From NCBI GenBank assembly GCA_014804915.1, contig JAAUYW010000038.1, forward strand, positions 1 to 30,550: a DNA stretch of 30,550 nucleotides, read 5' to 3'. The stretch's first letter is position 1; each line of letters begins with the position of its first letter. A program made the position numbers and the translations under genes. The notes under the pieces are model-generated. The model did not search any database. It had not been told where the DNA came from and saw nothing but the letters and a program-made list of their open reading frames with translations. Below, piece by piece: positions 7,262-14,840 of the stretch. The DNA is from Desulfovibrio sp. Its GTDB lineage: Bacteria; Desulfobacterota; Desulfovibrionia; Desulfovibrionales; Desulfovibrionaceae.

Positions 7262-7849
7262 GTGTTATCAAAACTGGTTCCGATAATGGTGTTGTTTTCC
7301 GCTGGCTGGGCCCTTGGTGAATTTTATGAAGAGGGCATACTTGCCACTGACAAGAACGCCCTGATCTCAATCTCTTCTGAGCCGCTCATGGCGCCTTCCA
7401 GATCCCAGGCTTTCCCGCGGTTATCGAAAAACCAGGAATCTCCGCAGGATACAGTTGAGGGGCTGCATTCCAGGGCCAATGAGCCCCAGGAGCCAAGCCG
7501 CGAAAGCGAAGAGCGCTATGTGGAGGCGATTCGCACCTGGCTGGATACCCTGGAGCCAGTGCAGCAGGAAAAGGCGCGCCAGATAATGCGCGAGGCGCAT
7601 CCTGGCCTGCAGGCCCTGCGCGATGCCATTCGCGCCAAGAAGTCGCAGCTGGCGGCAATCAGTTTTGACCGCGGGATGCCTCCGGAAACGTTGCCGCGGC
7701 TGGGAATGGAGCTGCAAAAGCTGCGGGCCAGCCTCAACCGGGAACTGGAAAAGGTGAACGAGAAGCTGCGCTATGAGGCCGGCATCCGGATGGATACTTC
7801 AAACCACGACACATTCTGGCTTTTCCCGCCGGAATCATTGAAAAACTAG
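7262..7849 (+). CDS. Exported Spy/CpxP/ZraP-like periplasmic protein
   Basis: A 195-residue protein starting at GTG 7262, with a strong GGGAGG ribosome-binding site. The first 20 or so residues form a short hydrophobic segment (LVPIMVLFSAGWALG) that fits a signal peptide or N-terminal anchor. Residues 35-80 are polar and low in order. Residues 85-175 are predicted helical and resemble the heavy-metal-resistance/Spy-CpxP-ZraP group: LDTLEPVQQEKARQI, then paired helices with QALRDAIRAKKSQL and the long heptad-rich ELQKLRASLNRELEKVNEKL. In that group the fold is a periplasmic chaperone or zinc-buffering protein controlled by envelope stress. There is no histidine-rich zinc motif, so metal binding is unproved. 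It is monocistronic, with palindromes in its promoter and its own terminator. The overall family call is moderately sure. Confidence 0.65.
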   Translation: MLSKLVPIMVLFSAGWALGEFYEEGILATDKNALISISSEPLMAPSRSQAFPRLSKNQESPQDTVEGLHSRANEPQEPSRESEERYVEAIRTWLDTLEPVQQEKARQIMREAHPGLQALRDAIRAKKSQLAAISFDRGMPPETLPRLGMELQKLRASLNRELEKVNEKLRYEAGIRMDTSNHDTFWLFPPESLKN

Positions 7850-7857
7850 GCATGATT

Positions 7858-7883
7858 GCCCCGCGCAGGCGGGGCTTTTTTTT
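7858..7883 (+). terminator. Rho-independent terminator
   Basis: A perfect 7-bp stem GCCCCGC (7858-7864) / GCGGGGC (7869-7875) with a GCAG loop is followed by eight T residues. It lies eight bases after the stop of the Spy/ZraP-like gene. Confidence 0.93.
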
Positions 7884-7960
7884 GCCCTGTCATCTGGGGA
7901 AAGGCTGTTTTGGCCTGCCTGGAGAGGCGGGTGGATTAAATTTATGCGCTTGTCCAAATT

Positions 7961-7987
7961 TTATACATGAAAAACCGGAATGTGTAA
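7961..7987 (+). promoter_or_regulatory. Imperfect inverted repeat, possible enhancer-binding site
   Basis: TTATACAT (7961-7968) and ATGTGTAA (7980-7987) form an inverted repeat with one mismatch and an 11-base spacer. It lies about 90 bases upstream of the sigma-54 promoter at 8074, the usual distance for a bacterial enhancer-binding protein site. The function is inferred from position only. Confidence 0.35.
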
Positions 7988-8073
7988 AAAAAGCATACTC
8001 GCGCTGCCTGCGACGCGCCCTGGCGGGAGCAGAAAAAAGGCTGGGCGCTCATGTTTCAGGGGCCGCAGGACTT

Positions 8074-8089
8074 TGGCATGGCCTTTGCT
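8074..8089 (+). promoter_or_regulatory. Sigma-54 (RpoN) promoter
   Basis: TGGCATG-GCCT-TTGCT matches the -24/-12 consensus TGGCACG-N4-TTGCW at all but one position. The invariant GG (8075-8076) and GC (8087-8088) are separated by exactly ten bases. The expected start point is near 8100. No protein-coding gene follows on this strand before the hairpin at 8381. Confidence 0.72.
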
Positions 8090-8099
8090 ATATAGAAAG

Positions 8100-8418
8100 C
8101 GTAAGCGCAAGGGCGCAAGGAAAACTGAATAGAGACGGAAGGAAAACAATCTGAGTTCGCCGGCTGGCGGATATCAGTAAAGATACAGCGACACGGCGCA
8201 TTCAGCGCAAGGTCGAAAACCCTGATAATCCGCCGGAGGCGGTAAAACATACAGAAGCGCAGCGAGGCAACATGAAGCAAATTTACGCGAAGTCCTGATC
8301 CCCAACAGGACAGCGCGAACCCTCCATCCCAACCCTCCTTTGAAATTTACCCTGATACCATCGGAACATCCTCCCTCTTTATGGCCGCTGATTCCCCCTC
8401 AGCGGCCATACCTCTTTT
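8100..8418 (+). ncRNA. Candidate sigma-54-dependent small RNA
   Basis: This 310-320 base stretch lies between a sigma-54 promoter and a strong hairpin, with no plausible gene. It can form several local stems: CGCC/GGCG (8158-8169), CCGCC/GGCGG (8230-8242), GTCCTG/CAGGAC with loop AUCCCCAA (8292-8311) and the terminal 11-bp hairpin with loop UUCCCCC (8381-8409). Three CCUCC motifs (8321-8325, 8334-8338, 8370-8374) lie in sequence that appears unpaired and are complementary to Shine-Dalgarno cores. This is the pattern seen in C-rich-loop regulatory RNAs that block ribosome binding. A tiny reading frame of eight codons (8272-8298) has GAGG four bases upstream and could be a leader peptide. I do not recognise a known RNA family (not tmRNA, RNase P, SRP or a tRNA). 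Expression is unproved. Confidence 0.5.
8381..8418 (+). terminator. Terminator hairpin between the candidate RNA and the radical SAM gene
   Basis: A perfect 11-bp stem, ATGGCCGCTGA (8381-8391) and TCAGCGGCCAT (8399-8409), with a seven-base C-rich loop, is followed by ACCTC and TTTT (8415-8418). The T run is on the plus strand. On the minus strand the hairpin follows the radical SAM stop but lacks a T tract, so its main direction is probably plus. Confidence 0.65.
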
Positions 8419-8423
8419 AGAGC

Positions 8424-9470
8424 TTAACGGATCTCCTGCCAGCTGGCCGCAATTTCCTGCCGCTCCCAGTAGCGGATTTCGCCAGGGCCAAGCCTGTGCC
8501 AATGCTCGGCAAGCTCATTGCGCCAGCCCAGGCGGCAGCCCTGGGCGGATGCGGGCAGATGCAGCCGCCAGGGAGAATTCGCTGGCCTGCCGTCAAGCAG
8601 GGCTTGCGCTGCCAGCAGCAGGGCTTGGGCCATCACCCTGCTGCCAAGCGCCGGATGGCAGGGGCCGGCGAGAATGGACGCGGCCAGGCCGTCCTGGGGG
8701 GCCAGACCCATGCGGATTACAGGCACGTCCCGCGCGGAAGCGAGCAGCCAGCCTCTTGCCAGCGCGGTCAGCGTGTCAGGCAGGCTCCAGGGCCTGAATT
8801 TGCCTTCTTGCCACAATCTGGCGAGAGGCGATCCAGCCAGCACAAGACAGGGATAAAAACGCAGGCAGACCGCATTGCAGGCAAGGGCCTGTTCGACATC
8901 AGCGATAAAATGTTCCGGAGCGCTGGCCGGCAGCCCTGGCATGAGCTGCACTCCCGGGCCGAGTCCGGCCTCGGCAATAAGCCCGCAGGCCGCAATGGCC
9001 GCTTCGCGGGAATAGCCGCGGCCCGCGCAATCAAGAATTTCCGAATCAAAGCTCTGAATGCCCAGCTCCACAAGCTCGCAACCGCAGCTTTTCAGCTCCC
9101 GCAAGCGTTTCGCGTCAAGGCAGTCAGGCCGGGTGGAGCAGCGAAAGCCGTCAATCAGGCCAGATTTTCGGAGGCGGAGCGCAAAATCGAGGCAGATGCG
9201 CCAGAGCGGCTCCGGCAATGCCGTGAATGTGCCCCCATAAAAAGCCAGCTGGGGACGCCTGTTTTTGTCTGGCCGTCCCAGCAAATCTGCTTCGCAGGCC
9301 TGGAGCAGAGCCAGCACTTGCGCTTCGCCGGCTGGCGCCGCCCGGCCAGTCTGGATTTCCTGGGCGCAGAAGACGCAGCGGCTCCTGCAGCCCAGCCAGG
9401 GCAGAAAAAGCGGATAGATCAGCCGCCTGTGGCGCCGCGGCCAGGGCATTGAGCGGGAATGCGAAGTCAT
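8424..9470 (-). CDS. Radical SAM protein, Elp3-like
   Basis: A 348-residue radical SAM enzyme. The [4Fe-4S] ligands are Cys28-x3-Cys32-x2-Cys35 in LGCRSRCVFC, followed by the Elp3/YhcC-type glycine strand LAFYGGTFTALP (about 78-89), RPDCLD, and the SAM-ribose motif region ELGIQSFD (about 136-143). QLMPGLPA matches the radical SAM barrel of Elp3-related proteins. There is no C-terminal GNAT domain, so it is not a full Elp3; the last 60 residues are family-specific. I chose ATG 9470 because GGAGG sits eight bases upstream; a longer frame to 9641 lacks homology. It is transcribed convergently to the candidate RNA and divergently from ihfA. The substrate is unknown; tRNA or cofactor modification are options. 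Confidence 0.85.
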   Translation of the reverse strand: MTSHSRSMPWPRRHRRLIYPLFLPWLGCRSRCVFCAQEIQTGRAAPAGEAQVLALLQACEADLLGRPDKNRRPQLAFYGGTFTALPEPLWRICLDFALRLRKSGLIDGFRCSTRPDCLDAKRLRELKSCGCELVELGIQSFDSEILDCAGRGYSREAAIAACGLIAEAGLGPGVQLMPGLPASAPEHFIADVEQALACNAVCLRFYPCLVLAGSPLARLWQEGKFRPWSLPDTLTALARGWLLASARDVPVIRMGLAPQDGLAASILAGPCHPALGSRVMAQALLLAAQALLDGRPANSPWRLHLPASAQGCRLGWRNELAEHWHRLGPGEIRYWERQEIAASWQEIR

Positions 9471-9752
9471 GGGAGTTTCCTCCCCTGGAACCGGCATGAA
9501 GCCATTGCGTATTCTCCAGTGGCAATAGCGAGAAAAACCTTGCCCTGCGGGGCTTACAAGTGTAGTTTTTACCAAAAGACTTCGGGTCCGGATAGATATC
9601 CGCACGGGTAATCCATAAGAAAATAGCGGAGATTGCGTCACAGGCAGCCGGCCAGAAGCCGCGGCTATTTTTCAGCACTCGGGATAAATTTAACTTTTTA
9701 ATCAGGCAGAATTCCAAATCCCCCGTGCCAGGGACAGGTCGAGAGTCTGAGT
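9471..9752. other. Divergent intergenic region between the radical SAM gene and ihfA
   Basis: These 282 bases hold the two divergent start regions. The only structured element I see is a small palindrome GGATA-GA-TATCC near 9590-9601. The stretch 9683-9705 is AT-rich (GATAAATTTAACTTTTTAA) and may hold the ihfA -10 region, but no -35/-10 pair stands out on either strand. The ihfA ATG at 9753 has only a weak purine-rich GAGAG upstream. Confidence 0.4.
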
Positions 9753-10046
9753 ATGGATAAGACCCTTACTAAAGCGAATATTGTGGAGGCCATTTACGAG
9801 CGCACAGGCACAAATCGCCTGGACGCCAGGGAGGCAGTTGAAAAGCTGCTGGCAATCATGAAAAATGCGATCAAAAAAGATCACGACCTGCTCATCAGCG
9901 GCTTTGGCAAGTTTGAATGCTATGACAAGGCATCGCGCAGGGGACGCAATCCCCAGACCAGGGAGACGATTATCCTGCCTCCGCGCAAGGTGATTGTATT
10001 CAGACTTTCACGCAAGTTTCGCTCCGAATTGAATCCCCAGAAGTAA
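9753..10046 (+). CDS. ihfA: Integration host factor alpha subunit (HU/IHF family)
   Basis: A 97-residue HU/IHF DNA-bending protein. The N-terminal helices (TLTKANIVEAIYERTG), the FGKFE turn (ISGFGKFECYDK, about 48-59), the DNA-minor-groove arm with RRGRNPQT (62-69) and the final IVFRLSRKFRSELN are all present. The arm sequence GRNPQT with the proline that intercalates in DNA and the overall length fit IHF-alpha better than HU, and the sequence resembles IHF-alpha proteins of sulfate reducers. IHF forms a heterodimer with IHF-beta that bends DNA at replication origins, recombination sites and sigma-54 promoters; the last point is notable given the RpoN promoter 1.7 kb upstream. A GC-rich partial hairpin without a T run (10047-10061) follows, so read-through into the MBOAT gene is possible. 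Confidence 0.88.
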   Translation: MDKTLTKANIVEAIYERTGTNRLDAREAVEKLLAIMKNAIKKDHDLLISGFGKFECYDKASRRGRNPQTRETIILPPRKVIVFRLSRKFRSELNPQK

Positions 10047-10088
10047 GGCCCGGGCGGGGCCCGGCAGGTTCTGGCTCGCTGGCAGCCG

Positions 10089-11606
10089 ATGCTTTTTAAT
10101 TCCTACGGATTTATTTTCCTTTTTTTGCCGCTGTTTCTGGCGTTCTGGCAATTTGGGACGCCGCGGGCGGCTGGCGGACAGGCTTTTCGGCATGAGCTGA
10201 TTCTTCTGGTTTTCTCCCTGGCTTTCTATGCCTTCTGGGGTCTTGCCTATCTTGTCCTGCTCATCTGCATGATCTGCCTCAACCATTTTCTCGGCCAGGC
10301 GCTGGCCTGGAGAAAAGCCGGCGAAGCGGATCCTGCCGCTGCCAGCGTGCCTGGCATTTCACGCAGGGCCCTGTTTGTTTGCGCTGTGATTCTGAATCTC
10401 CTGCCCCTGCTCTGGTTTAAATACTCCTGGTTTTTTATTCGCAATCTGGCGCTCCTTTTTCAGGCAGACTGGCAATTCACGCCGCCCGGGCTGCCGCTTG
10501 GCATTTCCTTTTATACGTTCATCCAGCTTGCGTGGCTCACCGGCATTTACCGCGGCCAGTTCCAGCCCGCCTCCCTGACGCGCCATGTCGCTTTTTCCAG
10601 CTGTTTTCCCTACGTGATTTCCGGGCCAATCGTCCGTTATGAGCAGCTGGGCTGGCAGCTGGACAGTCTTGCGCCTGCGACTGCCACCGGCCTTGCAAAT
10701 GGCCTGACCCTGTTCAGCCTGGGCCTCGCGAAAAAAGTCCTGCTTGCGGACAGCATTGGCGTTTACGCTGACGCTGTGTTTGGCGCTGCTGAAAAGCACT
10801 GGCCCATCTCCGGCCCGGAAGCGTGGCTGGGTTCCCTTTGCTATACCTTTCAGCTTTATTTTGATTTTTCGGGATACACGGATATGGCGATTGGCCTTGG
10901 CCTCATGATCGGCCTGCGCCTGCCCGAGAACTTCAACGCTCCCTACAGGTCCACAGGCATTGTCGATTTCTGGCGGCGCTGGCACATTACCCTTGGCTCG
11001 TGGCTGCGCGATTTTCTCTACATTCCGCTTGGCGGCAACCGCAAGGGCAGGCTGCGCCAGTATTGCAATCTCTTTCTGACAATGCTGATTGGCGGAGCCT
11101 GGCATGGCGCTGGCTGGACCTACATCCTCTGGGGAGGATTGCAGGGCGCCATGCTTGCAGCCAACCATTTTTTTCGCGCCTCTGTCCGCGGCTCCAGGGC
11201 CGAGCGCTGCCTGGCACTTTTGCCTGTCCGGCTTGTCAGCATTGCCTTCACCTTTTTTTGCCTCAATCTGTGCTGGGTCGTCTTCCGGGCGTTCAGCCTG
11301 GACGGCGCGCTCGCAATTTACAGGGCCATGCTTGGCGGCTGGCAGCCAGGCCATATTCGCCCGGACGCGGACTTTTTCGGCATCTGGTTTCCCAATCACT
11401 ATTTCGCAAACTGGCTGCCCTTCGCGCTGCTTGCCACCTGCGCGGCTGTGTGCTGGCTTTTGCCTACAAGCCGCCAGTTTCTGGCAGGCGCGGCCTGGCT
11501 CAAATGGAGGCCTACGGCCAGCTGGGCGGCGGGTATGGCAGGCCTGGCCTTTGCCTCGCTTGTCATGCTCACCCGCCAGAGCGCTTTTCTCTATTTCCAG
11601 TTTTAG
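10089..11606 (+). CDS. MBOAT family O-acyltransferase, AlgI/DltB-like
   Basis: A 505-residue polytopic inner-membrane protein of the MBOAT family. It begins with the family hallmark MLFNSYGFIFLFLP, has about ten or more hydrophobic segments, the QLYFDFSGYTDMAIGLG region, FNAPYRSTGIVDFWRRWHITL with the first conserved histidine region, and the catalytic GGAWHGAGWTYILWG histidine motif. AlgI and DltB-type members move acyl groups (often acetyl) across the membrane for transfer onto an exopolysaccharide or cell-wall polymer. The next gene encodes an SGNH-like, membrane-anchored protein, which is the usual partner layout (AlgI with AlgJ/AlgX, DltB with DltD, PatA with PatB). The ATG at 10089 was chosen because it gives the typical N-terminus. 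No polymer biosynthesis genes lie in view, so the acceptor is unknown. Confidence 0.92.
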   Translation: MLFNSYGFIFLFLPLFLAFWQFGTPRAAGGQAFRHELILLVFSLAFYAFWGLAYLVLLICMICLNHFLGQALAWRKAGEADPAAASVPGISRRALFVCAVILNLLPLLWFKYSWFFIRNLALLFQADWQFTPPGLPLGISFYTFIQLAWLTGIYRGQFQPASLTRHVAFSSCFPYVISGPIVRYEQLGWQLDSLAPATATGLANGLTLFSLGLAKKVLLADSIGVYADAVFGAAEKHWPISGPEAWLGSLCYTFQLYFDFSGYTDMAIGLGLMIGLRLPENFNAPYRSTGIVDFWRRWHITLGSWLRDFLYIPLGGNRKGRLRQYCNLFLTMLIGGAWHGAGWTYILWGGLQGAMLAANHFFRASVRGSRAERCLALLPVRLVSIAFTFFCLNLCWVVFRAFSLDGALAIYRAMLGGWQPGHIRPDADFFGIWFPNHYFANWLPFALLATCAAVCWLLPTSRQFLAGAAWLKWRPTASWAAGMAGLAFASLVMLTRQSAFLYFQF

Positions 11607-11615
11607 GAGTGGAAG

Positions 11616-12851
11616 TTGAACGTCGGGCCAGATGCCAATTCCAGGCTTTACCTTGAGCGCTTTCTGCTTGTGCTTGGCGGCCTTGCCCTGTTGACTGCCC
11701 TTGTGCTTGCGCCCCTGTCCTTTCTCTGGCTATACCAGAGCGGCGACAGCGGCGTGGAGCGCGCGGCCGAAGCCCAGGCCAGCGGAACATTCGCATTGTT
11801 CGGCTCCGGCATTTCCCAGGATTTTATCGAATACAAGCTAATGCTCTATAAAGCCATAAAGCCGGAAATAGTGGCAATCGGCTCCTCGCGCGTCATGCAG
11901 TTCCGCGGCGCCTGGTTCAGGGAAAGTTTTCTGAACATGGGCGGAGTTGCCGGCAATCTGGCTGTCCTGCGCTCCACAATTGACGCCATGCTCAAAATCT
12001 CCAGGCCAAAAGCGGTTATCCTGGGAATTGATTTCTGGTGGTTTCTGCCGCAATGGGAAAAAGACCCACATGAAACCGCCAGACTCGCTTCAGGCACTTA
12101 CAATTACAGCTTCGCGAATCTGAAAAAGCCCTGGGAGTGGCTGCTTGAGGGCAAGATTTCCTTCAGGCAGCTCGGCGCGCCCATTCTGGGCATTTTTGGC
12201 AAGGGGTTCAGGGCCGACCGCTTTGGCATAATGGCGCAGCAGACTGACGATGGCTTTGGCCCGGATGGCTCCTGGTATTACACCGCTGAAATCACCGGAA
12301 TGAAGCAGGCGCCTGATTACCAGTTCCAGGACACGCTCCGCAATATCGGCAATGGCTCACGCGCCTTTTATCACGCGGACAAGGGGCAGGCCGGCCCTGC
12401 CCAAAGCCATGTTGAAGCCTTTGCCGAGATCTGGTGCCGTTTGCGCAGCCGCGGCATCCAGACATTTGTCTTCATGCCTCCGCTTGCGGCCAGAACGCTT
12501 GCCGCAATGGGACAGGGCGATTATCCCCATCTCTACAGGCTCAGGGAAGCCTTTCTGGAATGCGGCATGGACGTTGCAGATTTAACCAATCCGGCGCTGC
12601 TGGGAAGTGATGACTGCGAGTTTGTTGACGGGTTCCATGGCGGCGAAATTCTCTACGCCCGCATCCTGCGGGCCCTGGCAGAACGTTGGCCGGCGTTGCT
12701 TGCCTATGTGAATATGGAAAAAATAGACGCCATTGTCCGCGACTGGCAAGGCCATGCCCTGGCCGCGGATGCGAGATTGACTAAAAGGCCTGAAATTGAT
12801 TTTCTGGGGCTTGGCTGCCAGAAGCGTTCCAGGCTGGAAGGGAAACAATGA
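11616..12851 (+). CDS. Membrane-anchored SGNH-like protein, partner of the MBOAT acyltransferase
   Basis: A 411-residue protein with a single N-terminal membrane helix (about 16-40) and a large extracytoplasmic domain. It has SGNH-hydrolase-like landmarks: IGSSR (88-92, candidate nucleophile Ser90 or Ser91), NMGGVAGN (107-114) and, near the C-terminus, VDGFHGG with the Asp338-x2-His341 pair typical of the catalytic Asp and His. In AlgJ/AlgX, DltD and PatB-type systems such a protein takes the acyl group from the MBOAT and transfers it to the polymer outside. The start is TTG at 11616, seven bases after AGGAG (11605-11609), which overlaps the MBOAT stop. Its stop overlaps the next gene by four bases. 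I do not recognise a named subfamily; the catalytic residues are inferred from motif position. Confidence 0.72.
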   Translation: MNVGPDANSRLYLERFLLVLGGLALLTALVLAPLSFLWLYQSGDSGVERAAEAQASGTFALFGSGISQDFIEYKLMLYKAIKPEIVAIGSSRVMQFRGAWFRESFLNMGGVAGNLAVLRSTIDAMLKISRPKAVILGIDFWWFLPQWEKDPHETARLASGTYNYSFANLKKPWEWLLEGKISFRQLGAPILGIFGKGFRADRFGIMAQQTDDGFGPDGSWYYTAEITGMKQAPDYQFQDTLRNIGNGSRAFYHADKGQAGPAQSHVEAFAEIWCRLRSRGIQTFVFMPPLAARTLAAMGQGDYPHLYRLREAFLECGMDVADLTNPALLGSDDCEFVDGFHGGEILYARILRALAERWPALLAYVNMEKIDAIVRDWQGHALAADARLTKRPEIDFLGLGCQKRSRLEGKQ

Positions 12852-14005
12852 GATTCATCCACTTTATGCTGATCGTCGCCTTGTTGTTTACGGCATTTGG
12901 CCCTGATTGTCAGGCAGCGGCCAAAAAAAGGGCCGCAAAAGCGCAGCCAGCGCAAAAAGCCGAGTCTGCGCAGCCTCCGGCGCCCGAGCCGGAACCGCCG
13001 CAGCCTGCCTGGCCGGACACTCCCGCCGGCGAGGCCGGGCGCGCCTGGGCAAGCGGCGATTATGGCCGCGCCCGCGAAATCTGGGAGAAGCTGGCTGCAG
13101 GCGGCGATGCCCATGCCATGAACAATCTTGGCGTGCTGTATGATTCCGGCCTTGGCGTTGAGCCAGACCCGGGCCGCGCGATCCACTGGTTCGCGCAGGC
13201 CGCCAATGCCGGCAATCCTTCGGGCATGAGCAATTATGGCCGAATGCTGGAGCAGGGCCGCGGCGCGCCCGCCAATCCGGCCGAGGCAGCGCGCTGGTTT
13301 GATCAGGCTGCCAGAAAGGGCCAGGCCGAAGCGCAGTATAACCTTGGCCTGCTCTATGAAAATGGCAGGGGCGTGGACAGGGATCTGACTGCAGCCGCAG
13401 CCTGGTATAGCCGCGCTGCAAGCCAGAATCAAAGGGAGGCCCTGGCGAGGCTGGGACATTTTTACAGGATTGGCCGCGGCGTGAGCGAAAATCAGGAGCG
13501 GGCGGCTTTGCTGCTTTACGCGGCCGCAATGGAAGGCTCGGAATCTGCGATTGACGAGCTTGAGCAAATGGCAAAGGACAATCCCAAACGGGCTGACGCG
13601 ATTCTCTTTGGCCAGAAGCTCAATGAATCCAGGCGCGATGAAATGCGCGCTGCCCTGAAAAAGGCTGGCGCCAGGACGAAACGCGAGGATAACCAGCACA
13701 TTTGCGATATTTATGATTCTGCCACTGTAGTGCCCGGCTCAAGCGAAATGGCGATTTGCTACGGCCCGGACAGCCGGCTTGGATTTCTCAAGATTGATTA
13801 TCCCGCGCCAGACAGCAGCCGCGCAGACACAATCTACAAGATGGTTGAAAGCCGCTTTGGCGAGCCTACCGCCGGGGAGGGCGGCGACTCGCGGCTCTGG
13901 AATCTGGGTCCGGTAATTGTCGCCACCAAATACGCGCCTGCGCACAGGCAAATGAGCCTCATGTACATGGCGCCAAGGGTTTATCATAAAACAAGGGGCA
14001 GCTAG
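12848..14005 (+). CDS. Exported Sel1-repeat protein
   Basis: A 385-residue protein with a signal peptide (hydrophobic 4-17, likely cleavage near QAA at 22-24), a proline/alanine/glutamate-rich linker (25-60) and four to five Sel1-like TPR repeats at about 65-235. The repeats show the pattern LYDSGLGV..D..AI.WFAQAANAGN, repeated as MLEQGRGA, LYENGRGV and FYRIGRGV. The C-terminal 140 residues form an unrecognised globular domain with two cysteines (ICDIYDS and AICYGPD) that could pair. Sel1 repeats are protein-protein adaptors, often periplasmic scaffolds for polymer-modification machines (compare AlgK). Four-base overlap with the SGNH-like gene indicates translational coupling and a shared role with the MBOAT pair. 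The function beyond scaffolding cannot be told. Confidence 0.82.
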   Translation: MRFIHFMLIVALLFTAFGPDCQAAAKKRAAKAQPAQKAESAQPPAPEPEPPQPAWPDTPAGEAGRAWASGDYGRAREIWEKLAAGGDAHAMNNLGVLYDSGLGVEPDPGRAIHWFAQAANAGNPSGMSNYGRMLEQGRGAPANPAEAARWFDQAARKGQAEAQYNLGLLYENGRGVDRDLTAAAAWYSRAASQNQREALARLGHFYRIGRGVSENQERAALLLYAAAMEGSESAIDELEQMAKDNPKRADAILFGQKLNESRRDEMRAALKKAGARTKREDNQHICDIYDSATVVPGSSEMAICYGPDSRLGFLKIDYPAPDSSRADTIYKMVESRFGEPTAGEGGDSRLWNLGPVIVATKYAPAHRQMSLMYMAPRVYHKTRGS

Positions 14006-14069
14006 GGCATTTTCAGTCAGGCAATGCCCTGGCTGCCCGGGAATGCCGCCCTGGCGCCACAGGCCAGGG
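14005..14069. terminator. Two inverted repeats in a convergent gap
   Basis: Between the Sel1 gene and the convergent DUF1269 gene there are two perfect 7-bp stems: GGGCATT (14005-14011) with AATGCCC (14023-14029), and CCCTGGC (14049-14055) with GCCAGGG (14063-14069). Neither is followed by a T run on either strand, so a terminator role is likely from position only. Confidence 0.4.
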
Positions 14070-14090
14070 TCTGGCAAATCCGGCAAAAAA

Positions 14091-14615
14091 TCAGGCCGAA
14101 GCTTCGGGATTGGCAGGCTGCGCGGTTTTTCTGGCCTCATCAAGCACTTTCTGGAGCTTTTCCTGATCGACAGTGGACAGGGAGGTCTGGATGATCTGGC
14201 CGCCGGTGCCCTGCAATTCGGCCATGACCTTGTCCGTGATCTGGGAATCAACCAGCACAAACAGCGCGCTTGAGCCAGGCGTAAGCGAGCTGGCCAGCTT
14301 TTTCATGAAGTCGTCGTTAATGCCCACATCCGCGAGCGCGCCTGCCACGGCGCCAGTGCCGGCGCCCAGAACCAGGCCAAAAATGGGCATCATGAAAATC
14401 AGGCCAATCAGGGTGCCCCAGATCGCGCCGCTGATTGCGCCGCTCAGGGTAGTGTCGTACATTTGCAGCAGCTTGACCTTGCCGTCCGGTTTCTTGACAG
14501 CGATTACGGCGTCTTCCAGGCTTACCAGGTACTCTTTCTGCATTTTTATGAAATCCAGGCGCACCTGCTCGGCCTGGGTTTCGGTTGGATAGACTATCAC
14601 GATCAGGTTGCTCAT
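14091..14615 (-). CDS. DUF1269 family membrane protein
   Basis: A 174-residue protein of the DUF1269 group, function unknown. The N-terminal part has a ferredoxin-like start (LIVIVYPTETQAEQVR) and the EDAVIAVKKPDGKVKL strand. The middle (about 58-97) is a glycine- and alanine-rich hydrophobic hairpin (AISGAIWGTLIGLIF and GLVLGAGTGAVAGAL) that resembles glycine-zipper membrane segments. The C-terminal part (PGSSALFVLVDSQITDKVMAELQGTGGQIIQTSLS) is again alpha/beta. Two ATG codons stand in tandem; the second (14615) has GGAGG four bases upstream while the first is only one base from it, so I use the second. Known members sit in varied contexts, often with stress genes. It stands alone here, divergent from the AAA+ gene. 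Confidence 0.83.
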   Translation of the reverse strand: MSNLIVIVYPTETQAEQVRLDFIKMQKEYLVSLEDAVIAVKKPDGKVKLLQMYDTTLSGAISGAIWGTLIGLIFMMPIFGLVLGAGTGAVAGALADVGINDDFMKKLASSLTPGSSALFVLVDSQITDKVMAELQGTGGQIIQTSLSTVDQEKLQKVLDEARKTAQPANPEASA

Positions 14616-14840
14616 CATTCCTCCAGGGGTTGCGTGTCAAAATTTCCGGGCATGCCTGCGCTGGTTGCCCGCAAAATTGTTTTTAACCCAAAAGCCAGTT
14701 AAAAGGTAGAGGCAAATGGCCGGACGCAAGCCGGAAAAAAAGTTAAAAATTTTTTATTCTTGCCGCATTCTGGAACGATGGCGACTTAAATTGCCAGACA
14801 GAACAAAAACGTGTCCAGTTTAATTTTACCAGGGAGACTT

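Noticed and set aside
7852..8154. Plus-strand frame of 100 codons after the Spy/ZraP-like gene
   Set aside because: Its start lies in the terminator of the previous gene, it spans the sigma-54 promoter, and its sequence has no recognisable pattern.
8100..8409. Known housekeeping RNA (tmRNA, RNase P, SRP, 6S)
   Set aside because: None of the hallmark sequences or end pairings that I know for these RNAs is present.
10047..10062. GC-rich hairpin after ihfA as terminator
   Set aside because: The stem is only five base pairs and no T run follows; read-through into the MBOAT gene is more likely.
14779..14795. Second sigma-54-like site (TGGCGAC...TTGCC) upstream of the AAA+ gene
   Set aside because: The GG to GC spacing is 11 bases, not 10, which usually abolishes RpoN promoter function.
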